A DNA stretch of 64,000 nt from Ancylomarina salipaludis (GTDB lineage: Bacteria; Bacteroidota; Bacteroidia; Bacteroidales; Marinifilaceae): positions 1 through 64,000 of the forward strand of contig NZ_SAXA01000001.1 in NCBI RefSeq assembly GCF_004122035.1, in the 5' to 3' direction. How positions within the stretch are numbered: the first letter of the stretch is position 1; each line of letters opens with the position of its first letter. Below, piece by piece: positions 26,559 to 35,750 of the stretch. The translations under genes and the position numbers were made by a program. The notes beneath the pieces were generated by a model, which was not told the DNA's origin, ran no database searches, and worked only from the letters and a program-made list of their open reading frames with translations.

Positions 26559-27653
26559 TTAATCACCAAAACAAATACCAACTCCTTTGGCTGTTTTTAC
26601 CAAATTAGAGTTAGGATTTACTAAGTTTTGCTTACCAATTGCTTCTGGCAGTGGTACAGCAACAACTTCAGGATGATGATAAGCCACCATATGTCCAAAT
26701 TTCTTTTCAAGTACCATTTCGAAAGCTTTGACCCCAAACTGAGTGGCTAAAACTCTGTCATAGGCTGTAGGAATACCGCCACGTTGCAAGTGACCTAGAA
26801 CAGTTGTTCTGATATCAGCTTCAACACCAGCCTCCTTTAATTCATATAGCAAACGATCAGCAGCACCACTTAGTTTCAAGTTTGGATTTCCCACTTCAAC
26901 ACTTTGTTCAGCTAAAGCTTCTCCTCCAATAGGCATAGCACCCTCGGCAATTACAATAATTCCAAAACCTTTTCCTTTTAGGAAACGTGTATCCAGTTTT
27001 TCCTTCACTTTCTGAATGTCATAAGGAATTTCAGGAATCAAGCAAGCCTCTGCACCACCTGCAATAGCAGCAGATAAAGCAATCCATCCCGCATCACGTC
27101 CCATTGCTTCCAAAATGAAAATACGGTTGTGAGATGCTGCTGTGGTTTTCAACTTGTCAACAGCCTCAGTACAAACCTGAACAGCAGTTTGGTAACCAAA
27201 GGTGAAATCGGTTGCCATCAAGTCGTTATCAATTGTTTTTGGTACCCCAATAATGTTTAAACCTTTTTCATAAAGAGCCTGAGAGATCTTCTGCGAACCA
27301 TCTCCACCAATACTAATGACAGCGTCAACACCTAAATATTGCAATTTGCGAATCATCTCATCTGAACGATCAGCTGATCCCCATGTACCATCAGAATTTT
27401 TTACCGGCCAAGCAAAAGGCCCTCCTTTGGTTGTTGTACCAATGATCGTTCCTCCCTGATAATGTATCCCTTTTACAGCTGCATCATCTAATATTTTTAT
27501 TTCAGTAGGTTCTTTCAATATTCCATCAAAAGACTGAATACTACCAATTACTTCCCAATCTTTTTCTTGTGCTGCACGTTTAACTACTGCACGAATTACC
27601 GCATTCAATCCTGGGCAATCGCCACCCCCTGTTGCAACTAATACTCTTTTCAT
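26559..27653 (-). CDS. pfkA: 6-phosphofructokinase (mixed-type, group III-like)
   Basis: Phosphorylates fructose 6-phosphate in glycolysis. It has 364 residues from the ATG at 27653 (the open frame also includes a TTG two codons earlier). The phosphate loop is IGGDGS, with Gly where pyrophosphate enzymes have Asp, so ATP is the likely donor. The substrate motif is PKTIDND, with Lys where ATP enzymes of the E. coli type have Gly. This combination is known in the PFK_mixed group, so the donor should not be assumed. Catalytic Asp residues of TIDND are present. Confidence 0.9.
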   Translation of the reverse strand: MKRVLVATGGGDCPGLNAVIRAVVKRAAQEKDWEVIGSIQSFDGILKEPTEIKILDDAAVKGIHYQGGTIIGTTTKGGPFAWPVKNSDGTWGSADRSDEMIRKLQYLGVDAVISIGGDGSQKISQALYEKGLNIIGVPKTIDNDLMATDFTFGYQTAVQVCTEAVDKLKTTAASHNRIFILEAMGRDAGWIALSAAIAGGAEACLIPEIPYDIQKVKEKLDTRFLKGKGFGIIVIAEGAMPIGGEALAEQSVEVGNPNLKLSGAADRLLYELKEAGVEADIRTTVLGHLQRGGIPTAYDRVLATQFGVKAFEMVLEKKFGHMVAYHHPEVVAVPLPEAIGKQNLVNPNSNLVKTAKGVGICFGD

Positions 27654-27983
27654 ATTCAAAGTTTAAGTTTTGAATTGTCGAATTAAAAACCAATCATTCA
27701 TTCTTATTATCAAGAAATCGAATTGTTGATTATAAAATTCATCCAATTACTTTTAAATTATATGGCTTGGCTAGCTGATGCTAATTTAGAAATATTTTCT
27801 TAATACAAAAGAAACAATTTCACTATCAAGGCTTTGCAATCGTTTTCGTTTCTGATATTTTAATTAAATTTAAACTTTAAATTACATTAAATATAACTGA
27901 GTTTAAAAGTGTTATTTGTTTCATCTATCAATTTCATTATTTTTTTTTAATAATTTCTGATCAAAAATTATTTAGTCTATAAT
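27654..27983. other. AT-rich divergent spacer
   Basis: About 330 bases between pfkA and the macrodomain gene. It must hold both promoters, but I see no exact TAnnTTTG box. TAAACTTTG at 27669-27661 is near the pfkA start with one extra base in the box. No small gene or repeat is evident. Confidence 0.6.
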
Positions 27984-28493
27984 ATGATTATCAAACTGCA
28001 CAAAGGCGATATTACAAAAATGAGCGTTGATACCATTGTAAACGCTGCCAATTCAAGCTTATTGGGTGGTGGTGGTGTTGATGGAGCCATACATCGGGCT
28101 GCCGGCCCGGAACTTCTTGTGGAATGTCGAAAATTAAATGGTTGCCCAACCGGAAAGGCCAAAATTACCAATGCTTACAACTTAGCTTGCAAGCATGTGA
28201 TTCATACTGTAGGTCCAATTTGGAAAGGCGGAAACAGCAATGAAGCCAATCTATTGAAATCCTGTTATAAGAATTCGTTGAAACTAGCCGAAGCGTACAA
28301 ATTGGAAAGTATTGTCTTTCCGAACATTAGTACAGGAGTATACGGCTATCCGAAAGAAGAGGCTGCAAAAATTGCCATTGAGACTGTCATGACGAAAAGT
28401 TTAAAACTGAAACATCTGAAAGAAATTACCTTTTGTGTTTTCGACGACACAAACTACGAAATTTATCAGAAACTGCTTAAGGATATTATCTAA
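27984..28493 (+). CDS. Macrodomain protein (O-acetyl-ADP-ribose deacetylase type)
   Basis: A 169-residue single macrodomain. The ADP-ribose pocket is visible: [30 protein letters not shown] (given here in part as IVNAAN and [10 protein letters not shown]) and the later [10 protein letters not shown] phosphate loop. It resembles E. coli YmdB, which removes acetyl from O-acetyl-ADP-ribose and regulates RNase III. It is monocistronic. Confidence 0.9.
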   Translation: MIIKLHKGDITKMSVDTIVNAANSSLLGGGGVDGAIHRAAGPELLVECRKLNGCPTGKAKITNAYNLACKHVIHTVGPIWKGGNSNEANLLKSCYKNSLKLAEAYKLESIVFPNISTGVYGYPKEEAAKIAIETVMTKSLKLKHLKEITFCVFDDTNYEIYQKLLKDII

Positions 28494-28513
28494 TGGCTGT
28501 ATGCAAAAAATAA

Positions 28514-28549
28514 AAAAGGCTGTTGAAACTTAAATCTCAACAGCCTTTT
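28514..28549. terminator. Bidirectional terminator
   Basis: AAAAGGCTGTTGA, loop AACTTAAATC, TCAACAGCCTTTT between the macrodomain gene and the porin. Confidence 0.9.
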
Positions 28550-28570
28550 CTTAAAAAAATTTATTCTTTA

Positions 28571-29767
28571 TTAGAAAGCAAACTGCAAGCGTGTTTGAAT
28601 CATATTAAAGTTTTCCTCTCCATTCAATGCATAAGCATCCAAATCAACATTGGTAAAATTGAACCTCATCAGAATATTGTGATTTACATACCAAGTGCAT
28701 CCCAGAGTGATATCTTTTTGCTTTCCACCCAAAATACCCGCATCAGAATCATTCAAATCTGTTTCATTGTAACGGGTTAATAATTCGACAGAACCAGGTC
28801 CGGGTTTAGTCAAACGAGCTGATTTCATTGTGTACTTGTAATCGCCACCTTTGATCAACCATCCAAACTGAGCGTACCACCCCTTTGAATGATAATCCTC
28901 AAAGCCTTTATTGCGATTTACCTTAGCATCAACAAATTCGCCTTGTACTGAAATAGGCCCTGAAGCAGCAATCATTTCAAAATTCAATTTCACCTGATTT
29001 TCTGCACCAATCACATTAGCGTCTATAAACCGACGACGTTCGATATGTGTGGCTGCCCGAGATCGATAACGAATTGATTTCATGACACTTTCCCCATCGC
29101 TATTAAAAGCCGGATCAGCAGTTCTGTAAATACCTGAAACACCAAAATGCAGTAAATTTCCATTTGAATTGATTGGAGCATATGCCAAGCGTGAATTCAA
29201 ACTAAAGCCCTCGTCTCCCGCTGCTTTATTATTCGTATCACTACCAAATAAACCAATTGTGTAGAAATATTTCTGTCCCCAAAGCTCGTATGCAACACCC
29301 AGGTTACGTCCCGGACGGAATGCTTCTACTGTACTGGAAGCATGCATAAACCTGGTTGTTTTTGAACTCTCTGTCTGCTCAATTCCAAAAGGCTCTAAAA
29401 AATGTCCGGCACGAACCAAACTGTTCTTGTCAATATTATATTGAAGAAAAACATCCTTCAAAGCAACAGCGCCATCGGCAAATCCAACATTGATTTTTGC
29501 ATCCCATTTTTTCCATAGGGTCGCTTTCATCAAAAGGCGAACATCTCTAAATTCACTCCCGCTGCCAAGATCGGTTTTATCATCGAAGTAGGCTGCAGCA
29601 TCCATATATACACGTCCGCCAAAACCAAACTTAAAGTTACCATCTTCACTCGCGAAAGAAATGGAACCTTTATTGACTTTTGTAGCCAATTCTATTTTAT
29701 TCTGGCTCATTCCCCCCAAGGTGCTAAATATTAGAAACAGACCTAAAACTAATTTTGTTTTTTTCAT
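28571..29767 (-). CDS. OprP/OprO-type outer-membrane porin (A)
   Basis: A 398-residue beta-barrel protein. The signal peptide is KKTKLVLGLFLIFSTLGGMS, cut before QNK. FGGRVYMDAAAYFDD, the FLEPFGIEQ motif and a closing aromatic residue (QLQFAF) are typical of the phosphate-selective porin O/P family. It is a relative of the porin at 31611-32963. I chose the ATG at 29767; a GTG two codons earlier is possible. The substrate is unknown; anionic solutes are known for the family. Confidence 0.85.
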   Translation of the reverse strand: MKKTKLVLGLFLIFSTLGGMSQNKIELATKVNKGSISFASEDGNFKFGFGGRVYMDAAAYFDDKTDLGSGSEFRDVRLLMKATLWKKWDAKINVGFADGAVALKDVFLQYNIDKNSLVRAGHFLEPFGIEQTESSKTTRFMHASSTVEAFRPGRNLGVAYELWGQKYFYTIGLFGSDTNNKAAGDEGFSLNSRLAYAPINSNGNLLHFGVSGIYRTADPAFNSDGESVMKSIRYRSRAATHIERRRFIDANVIGAENQVKLNFEMIAASGPISVQGEFVDAKVNRNKGFEDYHSKGWYAQFGWLIKGGDYKYTMKSARLTKPGPGSVELLTRYNETDLNDSDAGILGGKQKDITLGCTWYVNHNILMRFNFTNVDLDAYALNGEENFNMIQTRLQFAF

Positions 29768-29840
29768 GAACACGAATTATTAAAAAAATGGTAATTACTC
29801 AATTCTGCAAAATTAGCAAGGCCTACACTCCTAAACAAAT

Positions 29841-29864
29841 AAAGCTGCCCAAATGAGCAGCTTT
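29841..29864 (-). terminator. Hairpin after the middle porin gene
   Basis: AAAGCTGC, loop CCAAATGA, GCAGCTTT: an 8-bp stem 23 bases after the stop, with a weak U-tract. Confidence 0.65.
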
Positions 29865-29886
29865 AAATCCTGAGTTATTTCGATAA

Positions 29887-30921
29887 TTAAAACTTGAATT
29901 CGAAGTTGACAAACAACAACGACTTGTCTTCGATACTTGTATCTTTATGCATAAACCCCTGATAATTCAATGCCATTTTTACACCTTTTGCAGGAGCATA
30001 CTGAACACCAGTAGTAATCGCACTTCCATTTTTAGAAAGGTTCCACTTTTCAGTCTCACCATCCAATTTATTTGAATTCAGATAGTCATAGCGTCCAAAA
30101 ACTTCCACTTTCTTATTCACAATATAAGTTGAATATACAGATAAACCATCTAAATCATGATTGTCAGCAGCTTTAGAATACTTACTTCCATTAATCAGTT
30201 TGTTGTATTCTGCACCCATTTTAAAATGATCACAGAATTTGTAACCAACAAATGCAGCTAAAGCTGAAACAGTAACATCCTTCTCATTGCCACCATTATC
30301 AACAACAGTTGTGGTATTGGCATCCGCATAAAATTTTGCAATCAAACCTTTGTTTTTGAATACAAGATCGGCTCCAATCTTTTGTTTTCCATCTTCGTCC
30401 TGGATTTTCTTATAGCCCTCACCATTAATCACAAATGCATTGGCATATAACTTATCAGTGATTTTAATGTTAGCCTTAATTCCCAAATCAGCACTGCTAC
30501 CAAATCCATATTGGTCGTTAAATGATTTCATGATATAACGGTATCCCCAAAAACTTTCCTGGTCGCTGAATTGTTCCAAACCAATCATACCTAAAGACAG
30601 TTTAACAACCGGAGACATTTTCCAGTCCAACTGAGCTTTTTTAAGATAAGCCGTATAATCGCTACCGCCTTCATTTTGTCCAACATCAAAAGTCACACTG
30701 GCTGTAAAATCTTTACTAATGTGATACTTATAGCCAAAATAAGCTCTTTGAATTTCAAAACTGCTTTCCTTTTTAGTCCCATTAGTCATATCGTAATGGT
30801 AATTGAAAAACACTTTTCCTGATGCTTTTCCTGATGGCTTAAATTCTGCTTTTTCTTGTGCAGTCGTACTTAGGGCTGCAGTCAATATCAGTAAACCTGA
30901 TAATAGATTCTTTAATTTCAT
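29887..30921 (-). CDS. Outer-membrane porin (B)
   Basis: A 344-residue beta-barrel. The signal peptide ends LSTTAQ near residue 22. Alternating polar and hydrophobic strands continue to a C-terminal LLFVNFEFKF with the terminal Phe needed for outer-membrane insertion. FEIQRAYFGYKYHISKDF near residue 58 is typical of OprO/P-like or DUF3078-like porins. It differs from porins A and C in sequence. Its promoter lies in the 306-base gap before it, which also holds the terminator of a small gene. Confidence 0.8.
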   Translation of the reverse strand: MKLKNLLSGLLILTAALSTTAQEKAEFKPSGKASGKVFFNYHYDMTNGTKKESSFEIQRAYFGYKYHISKDFTASVTFDVGQNEGGSDYTAYLKKAQLDWKMSPVVKLSLGMIGLEQFSDQESFWGYRYIMKSFNDQYGFGSSADLGIKANIKITDKLYANAFVINGEGYKKIQDEDGKQKIGADLVFKNKGLIAKFYADANTTTVVDNGGNEKDVTVSALAAFVGYKFCDHFKMGAEYNKLINGSKYSKAADNHDLDGLSVYSTYIVNKKVEVFGRYDYLNSNKLDGETEKWNLSKNGSAITTGVQYAPAKGVKMALNYQGFMHKDTSIEDKSLLFVNFEFKF

Positions 30922-31227
30922 TGTGGTTGTTTTAATTTAGTAGTACTCGAAATCAAATTAAAAAACATTGTTTTGATTTCAGAAGCAAAAATAATATCTC
31001 AACATATACCTAATGCACCCATAAGGTTAACTTTAGGTTAAAAGAATGTTTCTTTAAAAAATAAAATATCTTTCTTAAGCTACTACTCCCTATAAAAAAA
31101 GAGCGTATCAATCATTGTTGACACACCCTTTCATCACAAGTCTTTTAAAAGGATTTTCTCTATTCAGATAAAAAATCACCTCTACATTATGCCACAATTT
31201 TTTAAACTCCTATTCCAATAGGGGCCC
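30922..31227. other. Spacer before porin B
   Basis: About 306 bases. It holds the terminator of the 48-residue gene and presumably the porin B promoter. GGTTAAC-like words occur at 31025 and again at 31524, with no clear meaning. Confidence 0.55.
31094..31129 (-). terminator. Terminator of the 48-residue protein gene
   Basis: Minus strand GGGTGTGTCAA pairs with TTGATACGCTC (11 pairs, three of them G-U), loop CAATGA, then seven Ts. It lies 100 bases after the small gene and closes its transcript. Confidence 0.75.
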
Positions 31228-31232
31228 CTATT
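31217..31232. repeat. 16-base perfect palindrome
   Basis: AATAGGGGCCCCTATT, unusually GC-rich for this spacer. It overlaps the stop codon of the 48-residue gene. It could be a protein-binding site. Confidence 0.6.
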
Positions 31233-31374
31233 TCCTGCAAGCTATGTTATTTAGATCTGAAGGTTCAGTGTCGTTGTTCTCATTCAATTCTTTATCAATT
31301 AATTCGGAAAATAATTTATAAAAACGATCCATCGTAGTATTAAATTCAAATGTAAAATCTTTTGATTGCTCCAT
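31228..31374 (-). CDS. 48-residue mini-protein, paralogue of the one at 37331
   Basis: The product begins MEQSKDFTFEFNTTMDRFYK and continues LFSELIDKEL, then a polar tail. It shares DFTFEFN-TMDRFYK-FS with the 49-residue protein encoded before glpD1: 22 of the first 30 positions agree, and the DNA differs mostly at synonymous sites, which supports real coding. It has no signal or membrane segment. It has its own terminator, and the terminator of the glpD1 operon lies upstream, so it is a separate unit. I do not know the family. Confidence 0.75.
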   Translation of the reverse strand: MEQSKDFTFEFNTTMDRFYKLFSELIDKELNENNDTEPSDLNNIACRK

Positions 31375-31533
31375 GATTGATACTTTTAAAATAGTTCACA
31401 CTCAGTTAGAAAAAACAATTTATTAGTCAAATCTGCATCTTAATTTTCTACAAGTAAACTTAATAGAGACACTTGTCCCAATCGTTTCTATTGAGTTAAC
31501 TTTTTCTTAAAAAAGTATTAAACGGTTAACTAC

Positions 31534-31570
31534 AAAAAAAGAGCGAGTCAAAATGAATTGACCCACTCTT
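31534..31570 (-). terminator. Terminator of the glpD1-glpT-glpQ-porin operon
   Basis: Minus strand AGAGTGGGTCAA / TTGACTCGCTCT (12 pairs with two G-U), followed by seven Ts, 41 bases after the porin stop. Confidence 0.85.
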
Positions 31571-31610
31571 AAAAAATTACATGTCGAAGTGTAATAATTT
31601 ATGATTCAGA

Positions 31611-32963
31611 TTAGAAATTAACCTGTACTCTGGCTTTAATCATACCAACTTTCTCATCCAATGGATAAACTTGGTTCTGAACATCCATGTAGCTGTAGTT
31701 TAAACGAAACATCACATTATCGTTTAGATAGTAGTTAACAGCAGCACTAATCGTCTCTGCCTTACCACCTTGGATACTCATATTTCCAGCTCCACCTAAA
31801 GCTGCTCCTAAATCAGCAGGACCGTAAGCTCCGTTGAAATAAGTTCCATCAATATCATTCAAATCTGTGTTATCGTAACGTAAAAGGAATTCATAAGAAC
31901 CAGCCTTTGGACGATTGATATAAGCAGTTGAAGAGTTATATGAATAGTTGTCACCCAAAAGGAACCCAGCTGTAACATAGAAAGCTTCTGTTTCAATATC
32001 ACGCATCTCACCATACCATCCTGGATAATCACCTGGAGCAACTGGCCATGCATATCCTCCACCTGCAGTATGAGTCCAATAAGGGTTATCTTTCATCAAT
32101 CTTGAAACGTAGTCATCGTCACGAGTCACTTTCGTTTTAGTATACTCTGCTTGCAACATAACAGGACCGCTAAGAACCATAGATTGGAAGTTATAACGCA
32201 TATCTGTTCTTGCTCCTTTAATATCAGCATTTAAAAATTTATGCTCTGGACCAGCTGCTAATGAAACTTCACGATTATAATCGTCATCATTTAATGACTC
32301 GTTAAAACCATTCGCTTCCGGAATACGATAGGTAAATGAACCTCCTAATTGGAAAAGCACATTGTCGTTTACGATTGGAGTATAAACCAATTTTGTAGTC
32401 GTAGAGAAACCCTGATCACCCTTATTGTGATTATCTACAGAACCTGCAAAAAGACCTGTTGATCCGTAGAACTTATCGGTATAATAAGTGTATCCCAAAC
32501 CGATGCTACGACCAATTCCCATAGCTTGTGTGGTATTGGAAGCACCAATAAAACGAAGGTTTTTGCTTGAAGCTGATGCCTCGATACCAAATGGTTCGAA
32601 GAAGTTACCAACAGTGAAAATACTGTTTTTGGCTTGATTGTATCTTAAGAATGCATCCTTAATTTTCACTTCATTATTACCAAAGCTCACATTCACTTTA
32701 GCACTCCATTGGCCCCACTTTACTGTAGTTCCCAAGCGAATATCCTTTATGGAAGCATCTGAACTTAAATCAGTCGCATCATCGAAATAATGAACACCAT
32801 CCATATAAATTCTACCATTAAGGCTTACCTGATAATCCTTATCAGCAGAGGTTAATACGATACCTCCTTTTTTTGACTCAGCAGTCAATTGTTTTTCCTG
32901 AGCTACTGCACTTGCCGCTACCATTCCTAAAGCTAGTGTAGCGATATATATTTTTCTTAACAT
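31611..32963 (-). CDS. OprP/OprO-type outer-membrane porin (C), glycerophosphate operon
   Basis: A 450-residue beta-barrel with a signal peptide ending AVAQ near residue 21. LNGRIYMDGVHYFDD, FFEPFGIEAS and the ending MIKARVQVNF match porin A and the phosphate-selective porin O/P family. It is last in the operon after glpQ (26-base gap). In this setting it probably admits glycerophosphodiesters or glycerol-3-phosphate through the outer membrane (inference). Confidence 0.87.
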   Translation of the reverse strand: MLRKIYIATLALGMVAASAVAQEKQLTAESKKGGIVLTSADKDYQVSLNGRIYMDGVHYFDDATDLSSDASIKDIRLGTTVKWGQWSAKVNVSFGNNEVKIKDAFLRYNQAKNSIFTVGNFFEPFGIEASASSKNLRFIGASNTTQAMGIGRSIGLGYTYYTDKFYGSTGLFAGSVDNHNKGDQGFSTTTKLVYTPIVNDNVLFQLGGSFTYRIPEANGFNESLNDDDYNREVSLAAGPEHKFLNADIKGARTDMRYNFQSMVLSGPVMLQAEYTKTKVTRDDDYVSRLMKDNPYWTHTAGGGYAWPVAPGDYPGWYGEMRDIETEAFYVTAGFLLGDNYSYNSSTAYINRPKAGSYEFLLRYDNTDLNDIDGTYFNGAYGPADLGAALGGAGNMSIQGGKAETISAAVNYYLNDNVMFRLNYSYMDVQNQVYPLDEKVGMIKARVQVNF

Positions 32964-32989
32964 ATCTTTATCGTTTATAGATTTAACAA

Positions 32990-34312
32990 TTAGTAACCTA
33001 AGTCATTCATCACTTCCTGAGCAGTACCCACAACTTCACGGTTCTGATACTTCATTGACAAATCTGTCAAATTAGTAAAACCACCATCGATAAACATATT
33101 AGGGTTTACATCATATCCAAAATCTCCACTAATTACACGAGCAGGATTGTCAAAACGAGAGACTCCAGCATAAAAATAATCTCCATTGTATTTTCTCAAC
33201 TGATCTTCAGTATCAAAAGAATAAGCATGAACAAGCATACCAGCACGGTGATACATTTCACACATCCAAGGTTCAGTTAATTCAGGATACCCATTAGGTT
33301 TTCCGGCAATAGAAGGGCCTGCAATATGACAATTATATTCTACTGAGAAATTAATGAATTCAGCCAATGATTCAATTGAATTGGATGGGCGAACGTAAGC
33401 AGCACTCTCATCTTCCCAAAGCAACATACACTTAGGTACTCCAGGTAATTCTTTCTCCAATTTCACAACAGACTCACGAGAGAAAGTTTGTAAAATAAAA
33501 CGACCATTGGTATTGCCAACAGCAACTTTACCCGGAGTCGTTGCAATTGTTTTAGGAGAATCTGTAATATTCCAACCCGCATCAGTTAAAAAGGCTGCTA
33601 AGTCAGCTTCCATTCCACTAAATAAATAAGGCTCTTTAGTTTCAGCATAAACACCTGGACGGTTACCATTATCGTCATTATCAACAACAAAAACAAACTC
33701 TCCCGTTGAAGAATCTTCTAAAACCAGAGTTTCAGTTCCATCAGCTTTTTTGTAGTAAGGCTTGCCTTCCGAATTTCTCTTCACTTTCATACCTTCGGCA
33801 ATCAACAACACATCTTTTAGTGTACAGATCTGTAAGCCAACGAATGAGGCACGAGCATTTTCAGGTTTATCAATATTAAACCATGAACCTGCATCTAACT
33901 GACGTAATTGTTTCAATGTAAAAACACTTACAGGATAATCTTCTTTTCCTGGGAAAATACTTTCGATATTAGATGTACGACGAAGATTTCCATCATGTAA
34001 AGCTAGTAATACACCATCTTTTGTTCTCTGAAGATCGATCTCCAAATAGTCAGCACCCATATTACGAGCCCAACGGAAAGCTGCTTCTGTTTCCTCAGGG
34101 GCCCAGAATGTTGAACCACGGTGAGCAATCACAGCGTCAGGTTTCACATAGTCGCGAACAATTTTAGCCTCTGCACTAAGTTCGTTTAAAGGATAAGTTT
34201 TGTATAAGTTGTAAGGATTATAATCAGGGGTGTCATCTTCACATCCTGCAAATCCAATGCTAGTCAGGATTAGAGCACCTGCTAACAAATTTCTCACATT
34301 TAGACTTTTCAT
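32990..34312 (-). CDS. glpQ: Glycerophosphodiester phosphodiesterase, lipoprotein
   Basis: Hydrolyses glycerophosphodiesters to glycerol-3-phosphate and an alcohol. It has 440 residues. The lipobox IGFAGC puts Cys24 as the lipid anchor, so it acts outside the cytoplasm. Catalytic features: AHRGSTFWAPEET near residue 63, EIDLQRTKDG near 95 (metal-binding Glu and Asp) and LLALHDGNLRRT with the second catalytic His. About 60 residues around 175-240 (including VFVVDNDDNGN) look like an insertion compared with short GDPDs. It lies between glpT and porin C in one operon. Confidence 0.93.
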   Translation of the reverse strand: MKSLNVRNLLAGALILTSIGFAGCEDDTPDYNPYNLYKTYPLNELSAEAKIVRDYVKPDAVIAHRGSTFWAPEETEAAFRWARNMGADYLEIDLQRTKDGVLLALHDGNLRRTSNIESIFPGKEDYPVSVFTLKQLRQLDAGSWFNIDKPENARASFVGLQICTLKDVLLIAEGMKVKRNSEGKPYYKKADGTETLVLEDSSTGEFVFVVDNDDNGNRPGVYAETKEPYLFSGMEADLAAFLTDAGWNITDSPKTIATTPGKVAVGNTNGRFILQTFSRESVVKLEKELPGVPKCMLLWEDESAAYVRPSNSIESLAEFINFSVEYNCHIAGPSIAGKPNGYPELTEPWMCEMYHRAGMLVHAYSFDTEDQLRKYNGDYFYAGVSRFDNPARVISGDFGYDVNPNMFIDGGFTNLTDLSMKYQNREVVGTAQEVMNDLGY

Positions 34313-34388
34313 GTGTTTTAAAATTTATGGTTAGTAATTATTAATTTTTATTATTTGTTTTTTAATTAAGATTGAATCTCTCAATAAA

Positions 34389-35726
34389 TTAATGATGAAG
34401 ACCATTATGACCATTTTTCTCCTGAATCCAGGAAATACCAATCAGGATAATGGACGCAATACAGGCACCCAAAAGAACAATAAATCCACCGTTCCAACCC
34501 CAGGTATCAACAACAGCTCCCATAGCAATATTGGCAAACAAGGCACCTCCCAAGTATCCAAACAGACCTGTTAATCCGGCAGCTGTACCTGCTGCCTTTT
34601 TAGGAACCAAATCCAAAGCATGTACACCAATCAACATCACAGGACCGTAGATTAGGAATCCAATACAAATTAGAGCTATCGAATTCATTACTATCGACTG
34701 ACTGAACCAATACATGATAACAGAAACAAAAACCAATATCATATAAATGATACTCACAGGAGCTCGTTTCCCTTTAAACACTTTATCACTTAGGTATCCA
34801 CATAATATGGTTCCGGGTATACCCGCCCACTCGTATGCAAAATAGGCCCAACCTGTTTCTTTAATCGAAAAGCCTTTGGCTTCTTCAAGATATAAAGGAG
34901 CCCAGTCGAGTACACCATATCGCACCAAGTAAACAAATGCATTTGCAAAGGCTATCGACCATAGCAATCTATTCTTAAGAATATATTTCATGAAGATTTC
35001 TTTAGCAGTCATCTCCTCTTCATATTTTTCAGAATAATTATCAGGATAGTCGTTTTTAAACTTCTCAATATTTGGTAATCCACAAGATTGTGGTGTATCA
35101 CGAATTAATAACCAGGCTATAAATGCAACACCAAGCGCAACAAAACCCGGGAAATATAATTTCGATTGCCAGTCAGCAAAAATAGCAACACCTAAAATAG
35201 CCAGAGGACCTATAATACCCCCACCAACATTGTGAGCCACATTCCAAATCGACATCTTCGTTCCACGCTCGCGAATAGAAAACCAATGGACCATTACACG
35301 ACCACAAGGAGGCCATCCCATTCCCTGAAACCATCCATTAAGTAAAAGCAATACAAACATGATTGCAATCGATGACGTAGCAACCGGAAGTAAACCCATT
35401 GCAATCATAGTGATTGCCGAAAGAACCAAACCAAAAGTCAGAAATCGTCTCGCATTACTACGGTCAGACACATTGCCCATGATAAACTTACTTAAACCAT
35501 AAGCTACCGAAACACCTGATAATGCAAATCCCAACTCAGTTTTGGTATAGCCTAATTCAACTAAATCCGGCATTGCCAGTGAAAACACCTTTCTGACAAG
35601 ATAATAACCTGCGTATCCCAAAAAGATACCTAGGAAAACCTGTAAACGCAATCGTTTGTACGTCGGGTCAATTTTATTTTCCGGCAGTAATTCTTTATGT
35701 GCCGCCGGTTTTAGAAAACCAATCAT
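34389..35726 (-). CDS. glpT: Glycerol-3-phosphate transporter
   Basis: A 445-residue MFS antiporter of the organophosphate:phosphate family in the inner membrane; it exchanges glycerol-3-phosphate for phosphate. Twelve membrane segments are visible. [20 protein letters not shown] with the YLVRK arginine near residue 45 and the [13 protein letters not shown] loop near 90 are typical of GlpT/UhpT. It follows glpD1 by 24 bases, and glpQ follows after 76 bases. The glycerol-3-phosphate route fits its neighbours better than hexose phosphate. Confidence 0.92.
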   Translation of the reverse strand: MIGFLKPAAHKELLPENKIDPTYKRLRLQVFLGIFLGYAGYYLVRKVFSLAMPDLVELGYTKTELGFALSGVSVAYGLSKFIMGNVSDRSNARRFLTFGLVLSAITMIAMGLLPVATSSIAIMFVLLLLNGWFQGMGWPPCGRVMVHWFSIRERGTKMSIWNVAHNVGGGIIGPLAILGVAIFADWQSKLYFPGFVALGVAFIAWLLIRDTPQSCGLPNIEKFKNDYPDNYSEKYEEEMTAKEIFMKYILKNRLLWSIAFANAFVYLVRYGVLDWAPLYLEEAKGFSIKETGWAYFAYEWAGIPGTILCGYLSDKVFKGKRAPVSIIYMILVFVSVIMYWFSQSIVMNSIALICIGFLIYGPVMLIGVHALDLVPKKAAGTAAGLTGLFGYLGGALFANIAMGAVVDTWGWNGGFIVLLGACIASIILIGISWIQEKNGHNGLHH

Positions 35727-35750
35727 ATTATAAGATTTTGGGTGAGTATT

